64,000 nucleotides of DNA from Nissolia schottii. Taxonomy: Eukaryota > Streptophyta > Magnoliopsida > Fabales > Fabaceae. Shown here one piece after another: positions 44,731 through 56,693 of the stretch (position 1 is the first letter of the stretch; every line of letters begins with the position of its first letter). Both the position numbers and the translations under genes were made by a program. The notes below the pieces were generated by a model that did not search any database, was not told where the DNA came from, and was given only the letters and a program-made list of their open reading frames with translations. The DNA is taken from the NCBI GenBank assembly GCA_003254905.1, contig QANU01057964.1, positions 1 to 64,000 of the forward strand, given 5' to 3'.

Positions 44731-47702
44731 AATATCCCATCATACTAAATTTTTGTGTTTTCAACAATTTTTAAAACTAAATTTATCATAATTTGTTTTA
44801 ATTTCATTATTTAACATGACATAGTGATGTTATATAATCTAATGTAACAAATTAATATTTTTCATATAATATTTAGAAAGACATATCATAAGTTTAATGC
44901 TCAAATAATTCACAAATCTCAAAACATCTTATAAGTTGATTCTTTAAATAATTTTAATTAATAAAAAATTTGTCAATATCATATAAAATATAAAATAATA
45001 AGAAAAACCATTGAACTTAATTTTAAAAATTATTAAATGTAAAAGAAAATAGTAGAAGAATATATTTACTTTATGAAACACATGAGAAATTATCTAAAAA
45101 TATTTATTTATCAAAATTAGTAAAAAAAATTCCAATAAGCTCATCAAACTAGCTGTGGTCTATATTATTCTGAGGTAGGTTGTTATAGTTCGACTGGTTA
45201 CTGGGAATAGCGGTGTTGATAATTTTATTTGGTGGTTGTAATAAAGGAGATGAACGTGATCCAATGGCTACGAAAAGACTTTATATATGGTGGATAGGGC
45301 ACCGGTACAAGAGTTGCAGTACACGATTCGAGTTTCCTATTCTCTCTGTATGACGACTTTTTGTTATAATTTTGCAAATAAAAATTTATTTAAAATTATT
45401 TATTATTTGAGTAAATTAAGAAAATATTAAATACATTTTTTATAAATTTATTGTTATTATCTCTCATATTTTTAATAACATTTAATTATTATAATATTAA
45501 TCATTCAAGGTTAATTTTGATTTCACATTTTACGTTTTGTCAAATATGACACACAAAATATAGTTTTATGTTGTAATTATTTGTAACTAATAATAGTTAG
45601 TTAGTTAGCACTATGAGCCTTTAAGTTGTGCAGCAAGTTAACGGGTCTGGTAGAAAAGTTGGTTATATTCAGTTAGCAATAGCTGTCAGAGAGAGTTAGT
45701 TAGAAAGCTTGCAGTTCAAGCTTGTAATTAATCTATATATACTCTATTCAATAGCAATGAGAAAGTATTGAGTATTACTCATCATTCAAACTAAAATCTC
45801 TCTGTTATTACTTGTTTTCTTTGCTGCTGTGGCAGAACTTCAGCAATGGCTTCTTGTTTTTTATTTTAATGTCAATTAAATAATTTTTAAATTATGTGTT
45901 ATTATAAAAAACGTCAATAAAAAGTAAACAGAGAAAGTAATTTCATATCATAAATTAATTAATGTGTTTACAATTAATTTTTTAATTACTCACTCTGTCT
46001 ATTTTTGTTGTCATTTTTAACAAAAATACATAATTTAATAAATTATTTAATAGACACTAAAATAAAAATGTAAAGTACACAAATAAAATTAACCTTAAAT
46101 AATAAGTATTATAATTATTAAGTGCTATAAAAAATATAAAAGATAAAAATAGTATAAATATAAAAAAATATATTTAATATTTTTTAATATAATTAAATGA
46201 TAATTAATTTTAAATAAATTTTTACTAAAAAACGATAATAAAAAGCAGAGGGACAGATTAAATTACATTGGCATTATTTTTTCTCCTTCGGGGACACACA
46301 AACACACGCACACGGTTGAAAATTGATAGTCAAACCGTTGGGACCTACGGCTCACCCCATGAAGGGAACATAGCCTTTGGAATTGGGACCCGCTCCTCTT
46401 TCCCTTGTTCCCAGAGAACTCAAATAAGATTAGAAAAATTACGAGTGTATTCATTTAGTGAGTGTTCCAATTTTTACCTTATTTATGGTGGGATGAAATT
46501 ATATTAATACGAACATTTTATTAAAATTTTATTTAATAATAAATAAATATAAATTTATATGATGTGTAATAACAAATAAGTTCACATAACATTTCTCTTA
46601 AAATTATATTTCAAACGACAATAGCACACGTCCAATTACGTAGCAATTCGGACAAAAACAATTGCATTATCTGACATTATTGTCACAACATTATATATGT
46701 AAATAAGTTCTACTCCATGTAAGGGTAGGATGCATTTGTTAACAAGATGTTTAGAAGTCATGTATATACTATAGAATTAGCCGCAAAAAGAATCTCGTAA
46801 TATTTTAGTGTAATCATGATTCATATACTTTAAATTATAATGAATATGCAGCCACGGGGTGTATTATGGTGATTGCTCATTTTTTCCTTTAATCACGTAG
46901 TTAGAGATTTGATCATCATATATGAGAAAAGAAAAATATTTTGTAATTTATCATTTCGTGGAAATTCAGTAACTGTGAGAGAATTAGTAATTGACGATGG
47001 ACATCCTATATGCAAAACAAAATTATAATGAAGAGTTATTTGTTGATTAATAGTATCATTTCATTTCCATGCCTAAATTTGTTCATTATTATTAGGTGTC
47101 GGATGCTTTAATTAATGGTTGCTATGAATGGCAACTAATTATTTATCATTAATTCCTCATCGATGATGACATTTTTTTTTTGCAAGTATAATTTGACAAT
47201 ATTAACTGAAATTTTATGATGTTTAGATGGTTATAAACAAATATTCTTATGAGTAAATTCAGAAATCCAGACAGGATTGAGACAAGAAAACAATATGCTT
47301 ATTTGTCTTTTTTTGTCTAATGATGTTGTCAAATATGCACATAGGTCAATTTACCCGTTATTTCTTTCAACGCTACTTCTTATTTTTATTTATTTTTTGA
47401 TAAACACTACTTCTTATTTTGACATAACTCTTACAAAGGTTTAATTAAGTAGAGTATTAATCTACTTCTAAATGTGTAAGGTGGTTTAAATCTAGACCTG
47501 TTTTTACAAGTTTGACATCTGACTTGCGAGGTTTTATTTAACAAGGTTCTGGTCCTCTCAAAGTCACAAATTTTAGAATAATCAATGCTTACAATATTTG
47601 TATTTAATTTTTTTCCGAAGATATTTTACTAATTACTAAAATACCACATATAAAAGTATAGAGAATTGAGTATTAATTAACAGTGCCCTTGCTTGTTTAA
47701 CG
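44731..47702. other. AT-rich spacer
   Basis: No gene seen. An LTR-like stretch lies at 45570-45849. A less AT-rich patch at 46260-46430 has short frames on both strands, but I see no domain. Confidence 0.5.
45570..45849 (+). mobile_element. Possible short Ty1/copia-type LTR remnant
   Basis: It begins TGTTGTAATTATTTGTAAC and ends about CTTCAGCA, with TAGTTAGTTAGC, a TATA-like CTATATATACTC and TCTCTCTGTTATTAC in the order usual for short plant copia LTRs. No target duplication fits these ends and no primer site follows, so this is tentative. Confidence 0.4.
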
Positions 47703-47710
47703 GTGCTGGT

Positions 47711-48105
47711 TAGGGCTGTCAAAATGGGCTCGGCCCGTTTATCCGACCCGTTTACCCGGTTAAATGGACGGACTTTACATGCAAAAAATAGGCCCGCGAA
47801 AATTTGAAAAAAAATTGGACCGGCCCGTTTGGCCCGCGAGTTGGCTCGTTTACCCGTTAATTTTTTAAAAATAATTTTTAAATAATTTTTTGGAACTTTT
47901 TTTTATTTTTTTAATTTTTTAATATTTTTTAAAAATAAATGGGCTGGCAGGCAGCCCGTTTAGGCCCGCAGACCGACCATAAACGAGCCGGGCTTGAAAA
48001 ATATGCATATTTTTGGCCCGGCCCGTTTAGGCCCGTGAACCTTAACGAGCTGGGCCTTAAAGGGCGGGCCTAAACGGGCTGAGCCCGCCCGTTTTGACAC
48101 CCCTA
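47711..48105. mobile_element. hAT-type MITE, 395 bp
   Basis: Terminal inverted repeats TAGGGCTGTCAAAATGGGC and, on the other strand, TAGGGGTGTCAAAACGGGC (17 of 19 match). The perfect 8-bp duplication GTGCTGGT sits at 47703-47710 and 48106-48113. Eight-base duplications and TAGGG ends are hAT features. The interior is rich in GGCCCG and CCCGTTT and has no ORF, so it would need a transposase supplied elsewhere. Confidence 0.9.
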
Positions 48106-48185
48106 GTGCTGGTGGAGCTTGTGTGTAGAAAAATCCCACTATGGAAGAGGGTGATATAATCATGTAACAATATGTCCATTAAGAG

Positions 48186-48374
48186 ACCGACGGGGGTTGG
48201 TCCAAGTGGCAAGCGGCTTGGTATCGCTTAAGTAAAGTCCCGAGTTCGAGACCTTGTGTACGCAGTTATCCCCGCTGGGAGACTCACCCGCCATAGCCAG
48301 GTGCGCGACCCGGGTCAACCCGGATTAGTCAAGGTTAAGCTTTGGATACCGAGCAGGCAACCTAAAAAAAAAAA
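48186..48374 (+). mobile_element. tRNA-derived SINE, copy 2
   Basis: Box A-like TGGTCCAAGTGGCAAG and box B-like GAGTTCGAGACC, spaced as in a tRNA-type polymerase III promoter. The body is followed by a poly-A tail. The perfect 17-bp target duplication AATATGTCCATTAAGAG sits at 48169-48185 and 48375-48391. It is homologous to 13788-13969 throughout and less decayed. Confidence 0.92.
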
Positions 48375-48391
48375 AATATGTCCATTAAGAG

Positions 48392-49915
48392 GCATAACAA
48401 AACATAACAAAAAAAACAGCACACTTGACACAACTTTCACTTATCATTAGAGGTGATTTGAACTATGTAATTTCAAACTATTTATGCACTTAATTTTTAA
48501 TTATTGGTAGAATATATATTAGTTGTGCATTTAAAAACACCCATATACAATTAAATTCCTTCTCCTTCTTCCTCTTATCTCCACCATCTACCACTCATCT
48601 TTGGTTACTTACCACCAAACCACCCATCCAACTGTTGCCCCACCTATCCCCATCATCATTCCCACCACCGTGGCCTACTTGGCACTATCGTTGACAAAAT
48701 CGAAGTGGAAAGAGATGCCATAAAACGACTACAAGGAATGCGAAGAAACAAGATATCTGCAAGTTGTGAACGAAAACGAGATCTGCTACTTGCAAATAGA
48801 GGCGAAATACGCAAGTCATGAACAGAGATGAGATCCACAAGTCATGAACAGAGACAAGATCCACGAGTCACCAGAAGGAGACGAGATCCTCGAGTCGCCG
48901 CTCAACCACCGCTATTGTTGTCTTCTGGTGGGCCGTTGCTAGTGCAATGTTGTTCATCCTTGGCCCACGAATTAGATCTATGTCGAGCTGAGACAACAAT
49001 AACAATGCAAGAGGCCACATGCTACTCTGTAACTGCGCGTTAGTGAATGAATTGAGTGGCTAGATGAAGGAATTTTTGCTGCAGATCTAAGACTTTGTTT
49101 TTGACAAAATTATGTTTCGTGTTTGATTGAGTTCGGTTTTGTGATAAATTAGATCTAGGATTTTGTTTATTTTCCTAAGAACTTGTTTTTTTAATTTGTT
49201 TAATCTCTTAATTATCTTGAATTTGTTTAGAAAAAAATTGGATCACGATTCATCTAGCCTTCTACTTGCAGGCATGGTTCATGATTCACCTGGACTATGT
49301 TTATCTAAATCTGGTTTCAATATATTTTTTTTAATACAAAACATTGCTTATTTTGATTTATTCCTTGTTGAGTCATAGAATTGAGTTTTCTCCCTTTTCT
49401 TTTTCTTAGCACAAGAGGTAAGAAGCTCTCTTAGGTTTCTTGACAATGGGTGAGGTGGTAGGGTAGCAGTGGCAAGGGAAACGGGGCAGAGGGAGTGGCA
49501 AGGTCGCAAGGGAAGAGGTGGCAGTAGCAGTGAGGTATGGGGCAGAGGATGAGGAAGAGGAAGGGTTAGGTTTTTTTAGACCTTTTAAAATACATTTTTT
49601 AGGTGTATCAATAATTCATTTTTATTAATAATTAATTAGGTGTATAGATAATCTTTAATTAAATGATTTAAATGTGCTCGATGAATCATTCACCAAAACT
49701 TACTTGGCGAATGATAGAAGTCAACATTATTAGAATCCTCTAAATCAAAACGGTGTTATGGTCCATGTCGTGATGTTGCACTTCGTTTAACTCATTCACT
49801 TAATAGATTTCTCGTCCACTTTTGGTCTTCTTGTCCACCTTCATCCCTCTCATACATTCTTGTCCACCACAACCTTTGGCCATTTCATAATGGATTAGCA
49901 AAGTAGCGATTAATC
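48392..49915. other. Spacer with short tandem repeats and a purine-rich block
   Basis: Around 48770-48895 a unit of about 26 bp (AAGTCATGAACAGAGACGAG) recurs three to four times with decay. 49430-49575 is strongly purine-rich (GGCAAGGGAA, GAGGTGGCAGTAG). Frames here (64-71 aa) show no domain. Confidence 0.5.
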
Positions 49916-49920
49916 AAAGT

Positions 49921-50378
49921 TGTTACGGACTGGGCCATAAAGGCCCATCCTAGCAACCCACTCACCCAGACCCATATCTGCGGACCCGACTCAACCACTC
50001 GGGATAAGCCACCCCGAGATCACCGCCCTCCTAACTGCCCAGGATAAGCTGCCTCGAGGTCCCCGGTTATCTTATCTATCCAGGGTAAGCCATCCTGGGA
50101 TCCGCGAACAGTGCGCATGACGCGGGATCGAGATATTCTCCCACCGCCGCGACACGCGGAACAACCGCAACCGCCTCAGTTATATAACAACCCGCACCCC
50201 AGGTATAAAGATCATCCAATTATCATTCACTATACTCCTTACACCCTTGCTTACTTGAGCGTTGGAGTGATTGCAAGTACCCACCGCAACGCGAGTCCAG
50301 AGATTGATCGTGCCAGAGCATCCATCCCGTTCCAGAGCTTCAGGATCCGTTGTGTACCGAGGTGTATACTTCGGAACA
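49921..50378 (+). mobile_element. E3 5' LTR (458 bp)
   Basis: TGTTACGGAC to ATACTTCGGAACA. TATA box TTATATAAC at 50180-50188. Several short inverted motifs based on GGGATAAGCC and CCCGAG recur in U3. Its length matches the 3' copy exactly. Confidence 0.95.
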
Positions 50379-50397
50379 TTGGCGCCGTCTGTGGGGA
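50379..50397 (+). other. Primer-binding site of E3
   Basis: TTGGCGCCGTCTGTGGGGA directly abuts the LTR. It matches the site at 15841 in E2 and is a familiar primer site of Tat-type plant elements. Confidence 0.8.
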
Positions 50398-50471
50398 CTA
50401 AACTTTGTTTTACGGCACCCCACTTTCCTTTTGGACCCTGAGCACTCATCAGCAGCACCACATCCATCATC

Positions 50472-51182
50472 ATGCCTCCGAAGAATACCCGAAGGACTCA
50501 CAGAGTGGTGAATTCCAGGGACACCAGGGGATCAGCACCAGTCGACTCTCCGGTGGTTCCATCCCAAGTTCCACCGGCATCGCAAGCATCCCCGGCGCTG
50601 TCCACACCACCAATCCCTCCCTTGCCATTACCTCCGCGCAGCCAACCGCAGCAACAGCCTACAGGGGAAGACCTACCTCCCTCACCGACTCTAGCTGACG
50701 TGGTCCAGAATCAAGCGGAAAAGATCGTCCGACTAGAGGCGGAGACAAAAAGAGCTCCGCGAAGCTGCAGAAAAGGCGAAGAAGGACGGCGAACAGAAAC
50801 GCCCATTTGCCAGTTTTAACAGCAACGAGGGCCCCAGCCAAGCCAACTGGACAGAGAAGCTGAATCAGTGTACCGCGAGCGGTCCGCGGAAGCTTTCCAT
50901 ACCACGGAAAGAATCCGCTCCGTTCCGAGAAGAATCCGAGGAAGGGATAACCATCCCTTCGCAAAAGACATCCTCGCGGCCATTCCCCCCCAAGGGTTTC
51001 GGCCACCAACAAATATGGAAGCCTACGATGGTACCACGGACCCCCAGCACCACCTAGATGCCTTCGGACATCGGATGATCCTGAACGGTGTCTCTGATGC
51101 TATCCAGTGCAAGTCCTTCCCTGTCACCCTCAGGAAAGGCGCTCTAGTGTGGTTCAACGCATTGCCACCCAGGTGCATCTAG
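50472..51182 (+). pseudogene. E3 gag, N-terminal half
   Basis: The ATG at 50472 opens a Pro/Ser/Gln-rich head (MPPKNTRRTHRVV...), a usual gag N-terminus. Frame changes at about 50745 and 50860 break it. From 50868 the capsid segment is clear: IPPQGFRPPTNMEAYDGTTD, HLDAFGHRMILNG and FPVTLRKGALVWF. A TAG at 51180 ends this part, while the same frame continues downstream. Confidence 0.8.
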
Positions 51183-52196
51183 TGCTTCGACGACCTTGCT
51201 GATCGTTTCCTCGCAAATTTCACCACACGGAAAACAAAGCCCAAGACAGCAGTGAGTCTACTGGGCGTAATCCAAAGGGGAGACGAATCCCTCAGACAAT
51301 ACCTCGATCGATTTTACGAGGAGTGCGCACAAGTCGAAGACCTGCAACCGCAGGCAGTGCTGATGGGCCTTACCAACGGCCTCAAGAAGGGCAGTCCCTT
51401 CGCCAAAAACCATTCTAAGAGCCCACTGCGCAACCTCATCGAAATACAGGAACGGGCCGAGGAGTACCTGTACCAGGAAGAGGGGATGCAAGCCATCAGA
51501 GGCAATCCGCCCCGAGATGGACCCCGCGACACCGGAGATTCAGGCAGAAAATTTCCCCAACCTCCCCGCGGAGACAGAACGAGAAACGACCGACCGCGGA
51601 TACCCAAGGAAGGGCGTTACACCAACTACGCCCCGCTGAACGTGTGCCTAACGCAGCTGTACAGAAAGTTGCAGCAAAGGCCGGACTTCCCCAAATCGAA
51701 GCCCCTGCGGACCCATGCAGGTGCAAACACCACCTTATACTGCGCATACCACGACGGGTACGGCCACACGACAGACGAATGTGTGGATTTCAAGGACGAG
51801 GTGGAGAGCTGGGTACGCGGAGGCCAGCTAGAGCGATATGTCATCCAAGAACGCAAGCGCAAAGGTGATCACCACGACAATGACCACCGAGGTAATGAGC
51901 GACGACCTTATCCCAGGGAAAACAGGGACCGAAGACAAGAACCTGCCAGGATAATAAATACCATCTCAGGAGGATTCGCCGGAGGTGGCTCTTCTCGCTC
52001 TGCCAGGAAGAGACACCTCCAGGAGGTTTTGCAGCTAGAACGGGAAACAGGAAACAAATCCAGCGGACCACGCAACCTCCCCGACATCACGTTCACGCGG
52101 GATGATTTTGCCCACACCACACCGACCCATGATGACCCCATGGTTATCTCGGTTACCGCGGTGAACGCTGAAGTGCGGCGAGTTCTCCTAGACTAG
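51183..52196 (+). pseudogene. E3 gag C-terminal half with zinc finger
   Basis: The frame from 51183 on is open to the TAG at 52194. It has VIQRGDESLRQYLDRFYEE and LIEIQERAEEYLYQEE (capsid end), an Arg/Pro-rich linker, then YCAYHDGYGHTTDECVDFK, a Cys-His type knuckle (CxYHxxxGHxTxxC) found in Tat-lineage gag. It ends in MVISVTAVNAEVRRVLLD, which begins the protease. The TAG falls directly after the protease catalytic Asp. Confidence 0.85.
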
Positions 52197-52568
52197 GGTA
52201 GCTCCGCGGACATCATGTTCAATAGCTGTTTTGACCAACTCGGCCTCAAAACTGCCGACCTCCAACACTACCCAGAAGACCTGGTAAGTTTCTCAGGAGA
52301 AGCCGTCAGCCCTGATGGCTACATCTCCCTCTACTTGATCGTGGGGCGAGAGCTACTATCCAGAACGGAAAGGGTGACGTTCCTCGTGGTGGACAAGCCG
52401 TCAGCATACAATATCATTCTAGGGCGACTGACACTGAACGCTATCCATGCGGTCATCTCCATGGCAACCCTAACCATGAAATTCCTCACCACCAGGAACG
52501 AAGTAGCAACGGTGCGCGGTGACCAAATCACCGCTAGAAGATGTTACAATACTAGCCTGCAGATCTAG
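52197..52568 (+). pseudogene. E3 aspartic protease
   Basis: Directly after the TAG comes GSSADIMFNSCFDQLGL, so the active-site loop reads Asp-stop-Gly-Ser-Ser. The remainder has GYISLYLIVGRELLSRTERV and PSAYNIILGRLTLNAIHAVI, the retropepsin C-terminal motif. TAG at 52566 follows. Both stops are in the gag-pol frame. A retropepsin would cut the polyprotein in the particle. Confidence 0.85.
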
Positions 52569-54326
52569 GCGCACCAATCCAGAAGAACCAATCCCCCAAA
52601 GCCAACCACCTCCCGCGAAAAAGACGTCATGCTCACGGAGATCTACGCCGCGGAGCCTGTCCAGCGAGAACGGCCTGAGCAGGAAGGAGAGCTTCAACCA
52701 GTACAGATCGGCACAAACGCGGAGCAACTAATGTACATCAACAAGGCACTACCGCAGGAGACAAAAGACCGCCTGATCAATACTCTCCGCGACAATGCTG
52801 ACCTATTCGCATGGACATCCTCCGACATGCCCAGCATCGACCCGGCCCTGATGGCCCATCGGCTGGCGATCCTACCCGGAGCGAAACCTGTCAAGCAAAA
52901 GCAACGGAAGATGAGCGCGGAGAAGGCCAGCAAAGTCCAAAAGCAGGTACAAGCACCTGAAGACGCGGGCTTCAATGAAGAAATCCAGTACCCGACGTGG
53001 CTATCCAACATAGTCATGGTCCCGAAGCCCGGCGGAAAGTGGAGAATGTGCGTGGACTACTCAGACCTGAACAAAGCATGCCCCAAAGACCCTTACCCGC
53101 TGCCAAACATAGACCTCCTGGTCGACGCTGCCGCCGGCCACAAGTTCCTTTCCTTCCTGGATGCCTACGCGGGGTATAACGAAATACCCATGCACCGCCT
53201 TGACGCAGAAAAGACTACGTTTATCACGCCCATCGGCAACTACTACTACAAAGTAATGCCGTTCGGCTTAAAAAATGCAGGCTCAACGTATCAACGGATG
53301 ATGAACAAGATCTTCGCGGAAGATGCTCGCAACTTGATCGAAGTCTACGTGGATTACATGATCATCAAGTCGTCCGCGGAAGAAGATATCATGCTCAACC
53401 TTGAAACCATCTTCCAGACACTGCGCCGCCACAGGCTGAAGCTGAACCCCGCAAAATGCGTCTTCGCCATGGAAGCGGGTAAGTTCCTAGGGTTCATGAT
53501 CACCAAGCGCGGCATCGAGGTCAACCCCGCACAGTGTGAAGCAATCCTTAACATGAAACCACCCGCCACAATCAAACAAGTCCAAAGCCTGACCGGACGG
53601 ATAGCCTCGCTCAACAGGTTCATGTCCGCCTCCGCGGAAAAAGCGCTCCCATTCTTTAAGTTAATGAAGAAAATGAACTCCTTCGAGTGGACTGAGGAGT
53701 GCCAGAAAGCCTTCGATGACTTCCAAACCTACCTGTCCCAGCCCCCCATCTTGGTCAAACCAGAGAAGGAAGAAACGCTATACCTATACCTGTCCTCCTC
53801 CGCGGAAACGATCGCATCAGCTCTCGTAAAGGAGAAAGGGCAAGTTCAACACCCAGTGTACTTCACCAGCAAGGTTCTCCACGGAGCAGAAATCAAGTAT
53901 CAAAAGCTGGAAAAATTAGTCTTCGCCCTCCTTCACTCAGCTAGGCAACTCCGCCCATACTTCCAAGCTCACACCATCGTGGTCAGAACCGATCAGCCAA
54001 TTAGACAGGTACTTCAGAAGCCAGACCTGGCCGGACGAATGCTAACTTGGGCGGTGGAGCTCTCCGAGTTCGACATCCGTTACGAACGCCGAGTAGCAAT
54101 CAAAGGTCAGGCCATGACTGATTTTATTGCAGAATTCACCGGTGAAGAACAGCCCGCGGAAACAGCCACATGGACATTGTACGTCGACAGAGCGTCAAGC
54201 GCACGAGGAAGCGGAGCCAGCATTCTCCTCGAAGGCCCCAACGGCCTACGCCTCGAAATGGCGGTGAAATTCGAGTTTAAAACCTCGAACAACCAAGCCA
54301 AGTATAAAGCGTTGGTTGCAGGTTAA
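52569..54326 (+). pseudogene. E3 reverse transcriptase and RNase H
   Basis: Open for 586 codons in the gag-pol frame. A Met at 52629 gives 565 aa but is internal. RT motifs: SSDMPSIDPALMAHRLAI, WLSNIVMVPKPGGKWRMCVD, LNKACPKDPYPLPNIDLLVD, FLDAYAGYNEIPM, MPFGLKNAGSTYQRMM and, near residue 240, YVDYMIIKS. The second catalytic Asp of YVDD is Tyr here. The tether holds RQVLQKPDLAGRMLTWAVE. RNase H begins WTLYVDRASSARGSG (the Asp is kept, the usual Gly after it is Arg). The frame breaks at 54320-54326 inside RNase H. Confidence 0.9.
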
Positions 54327-54602
54327 CCTGGCCAAGGACGTCAGAGCAAAGAACTTGATAATTTGCAGCGACTCTCAGATCGTGGTTGCCCAAGTCAAGG
54401 GAGAGTACCAAGCGAAGGAACCCAACCTGTAACAATACATGTCCCTGGTCATGAGAATGTTGTCATCGTTCAACAGCCACGACATCAAGCACGTGCCACA
54501 GAAGGACAACGAACGAGCAGATACCCTCTCAAAGCTTGCAAGCACCCACCCCGGCGGCAACAATAAAACATTGATCTCCATCACCCCTCGGTCTCCACCG
54601 GG
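54327..54602 (+). pseudogene. E3 RNase H end, frameshifted
   Basis: Homology continues in a shifted frame: NLAKDVRAKNLIICSDSQIV (a catalytic Asp in CSDSQ), then after a TAA near 54430 HVPQKDNERADTLSKLAS, the RNase H C-terminal motif. Frames here differ from both neighbours. Confidence 0.75.
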
Positions 54603-55595
54603 GTGAACCACGTTGAGAAAATGACACGTAAACCCTACTGGACCCAGCCAATCCTTGAAGTATTCCACGGAAGTCATCCTGACCCAACAGACAAGAAGAT
54701 CATCAAGGAAGCTGCCCGCTACACCCTGATCGGCGACCAGCTGTACCGACGATCCATCTCCCAGCCTCTCCTAAAATGCGTAGGATCACAAAGAACCGCA
54801 TACGTCCTCGAAGAAGTACACGAGGGGTCATGCGGACACCACATGGGCGGAAAGGCATTAGCGTTGAAGATACTCCGCGCAGGGTTCTTTTGGCCAACCC
54901 TCCAAAAGGACTCCGCAGAATACATTAAGAAGTGCAGAAGGTGCCAGGAACATGCCCACCTACACATCGCTCCCCCCGCAGAACTAACAACTTCCATATC
55001 CTCTTGGCCGTTCCAGAAATGGGGCATCGACATCCTCGGACCATTCCCTCTGGCCACGGGACAAAGGAAGTTCCTCATCGTCGCGGTGGACTACTTCACT
55101 AAGTGGATCGAAGCCGAACTCTTAGCCTCCATCACGTCAGTCCAATGCCGGAAATTCGTATGGAACAACATCCTCACAAGGTTCGGCATCCTGAAAACCA
55201 TAGTCTCCGACAATGGCACGCAGTTCACGGACAGAAAATTTACAACCTTCCTACAAGGCTTCAAAATTAAACAAAGATTCTCGTCCGTGGAACACCCCCA
55301 GACCAACAGGCAGGCCGAAGCCGCCAACAAGGTCATTCTGAGAGGGCTGAAGAAGAGACTAGACGACGCAAAAGGACTATGGGCGGACGAGTTGGGGAGT
55401 GTACTATGGGCCTACTGCACGACCCCACACTCAACTACCTCCCACACCCCGTTCCGCCTAGCCTACAGCAGTGAAGCCGTCATTCCAGTCGAAATCGGCG
55501 AAGGAAATCTACAAGTGCAAGCTTCGTCCACGGAGGAAAATAGTCAACTTAGACGAGAAGAAATCGACCTGGTTGAAGAGCAAAGAGAAGAAGCC
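54603..55595 (+). pseudogene. E3 integrase, main part
   Basis: 331 aa open. The zinc domain has His in VHEGSCGHHMGGKAL and the CRRCQ Cys pair. The catalytic triad is visible: Asp in KWGIDILGPF, Asp in VSDNGTQF, Glu in RQAEAANK. Also seen are WADELGSVLWAYCTTPHS and TPFRLAYSSEAVIPVEI, standard for Ty3/gypsy integrases. The text is cut at 55595 by a solo LTR and continues at 57134. Confidence 0.9.
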
Positions 55596-56664
55596 TGATG
55601 AAAGCTTTTTTCGCAATGGGTTTGTACTCTCGTTAATTTAAAATATCCTTTTTAAAGCTTTCAGATCCTCGAGGGATCCAATTGCAGTAAAGTCGGGTAT
55701 TATCGTATCCACAGAGATTGTGATTAAAATAACGATCTTTGATTGATACTATGTTAAGCTTTATAGGAAGTGATTTGGTTTGTTTAAGTAAATTTAACAA
55801 AGAAATGATTTGTAAATAGAATAAAATATAAAACGATAATGAACTTAAGTTTAGGCAAGTAGATAAAGATGTTGGGATTTGAATTGTAATATTACTTTTA
55901 ATGTAACCAATAACTCAGTTAATATGATCTATGAGTCCGTTCGATTTTATCGCCACCAGTTCTTAACTTAATCATCTCATTTGAGCATGTTAAGATCACA
56001 AGTTCCTTTATTAGATTGCCAATTTCCTTGCACAAATTTAACAAAGTGCCTTGACGTAATACAGGTGTTTAAGCGATTAGTTCTTAGTTTCCAGTTATGG
56101 CGGTTAAGAACTAAATGAATTGATCTAGGTCAGATTAAATGATGGTAACTTACATCTGCAACATTTAAACGGTAAATCAAACTTTAAGAATAGCAAGATT
56201 AAACTTAACTTGGTTAGTAACTTACTTAGGATAGCTTTCACTTAAACAAATAAGTCTCAGGTTAAGAATCAAAGAACTAAACAACAGTTAGCGTTAGGTG
56301 CAAGATCAATCATAAAAATCATAGAACATCATAGAATCATACTCATGAATCAAGACGGATACATTAAAGCAATACAACGCATCAAATCCCAACAAAGAAG
56401 AAGTTAGCTATCCATTGTCATGGATAGATTACAACTTACAGAGGTTTAGAGCAAAGGTTGGTTGAGAAGAGGGGTGAAACGTCTCCACACGTCCACCACG
56501 GTTCACAATCATTGACAATCCGGCGGCACTTCCATTAAGGAAAGCTTCTAAATCCTAATTTCCTACCTAACCCTAGCTTAAGGAGGTATAGGAAATAGAA
56601 GGAAATGGGCGAAAATGGTGGTGGAAGGGAAGGGATTGAGAATTGTTCTAAATGCCTCGGCCCC

Positions 56665-56680
56665 CCTCTATTTATAGGCA
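56665..56680 (-). promoter_or_regulatory. TATA box of the S LTR
   Basis: On the minus strand it reads CCTATAAATAGAGG. The same box in the plus-oriented copy is at 29857-29869. Confidence 0.6.
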
Positions 56681-56693
56681 TTTTAAGGGGGGA

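Noticed and set aside
27396-44735. Target-site duplication for E1
   Set aside because: The flanks TAAAT and AATAT do not match convincingly, so none is claimed.
51258-52141. Several 77-97-aa minus-strand frames over E3 gag
   Set aside because: They are mirror frames of a GC-rich coding region whose plus-strand frame has clear gag motifs.
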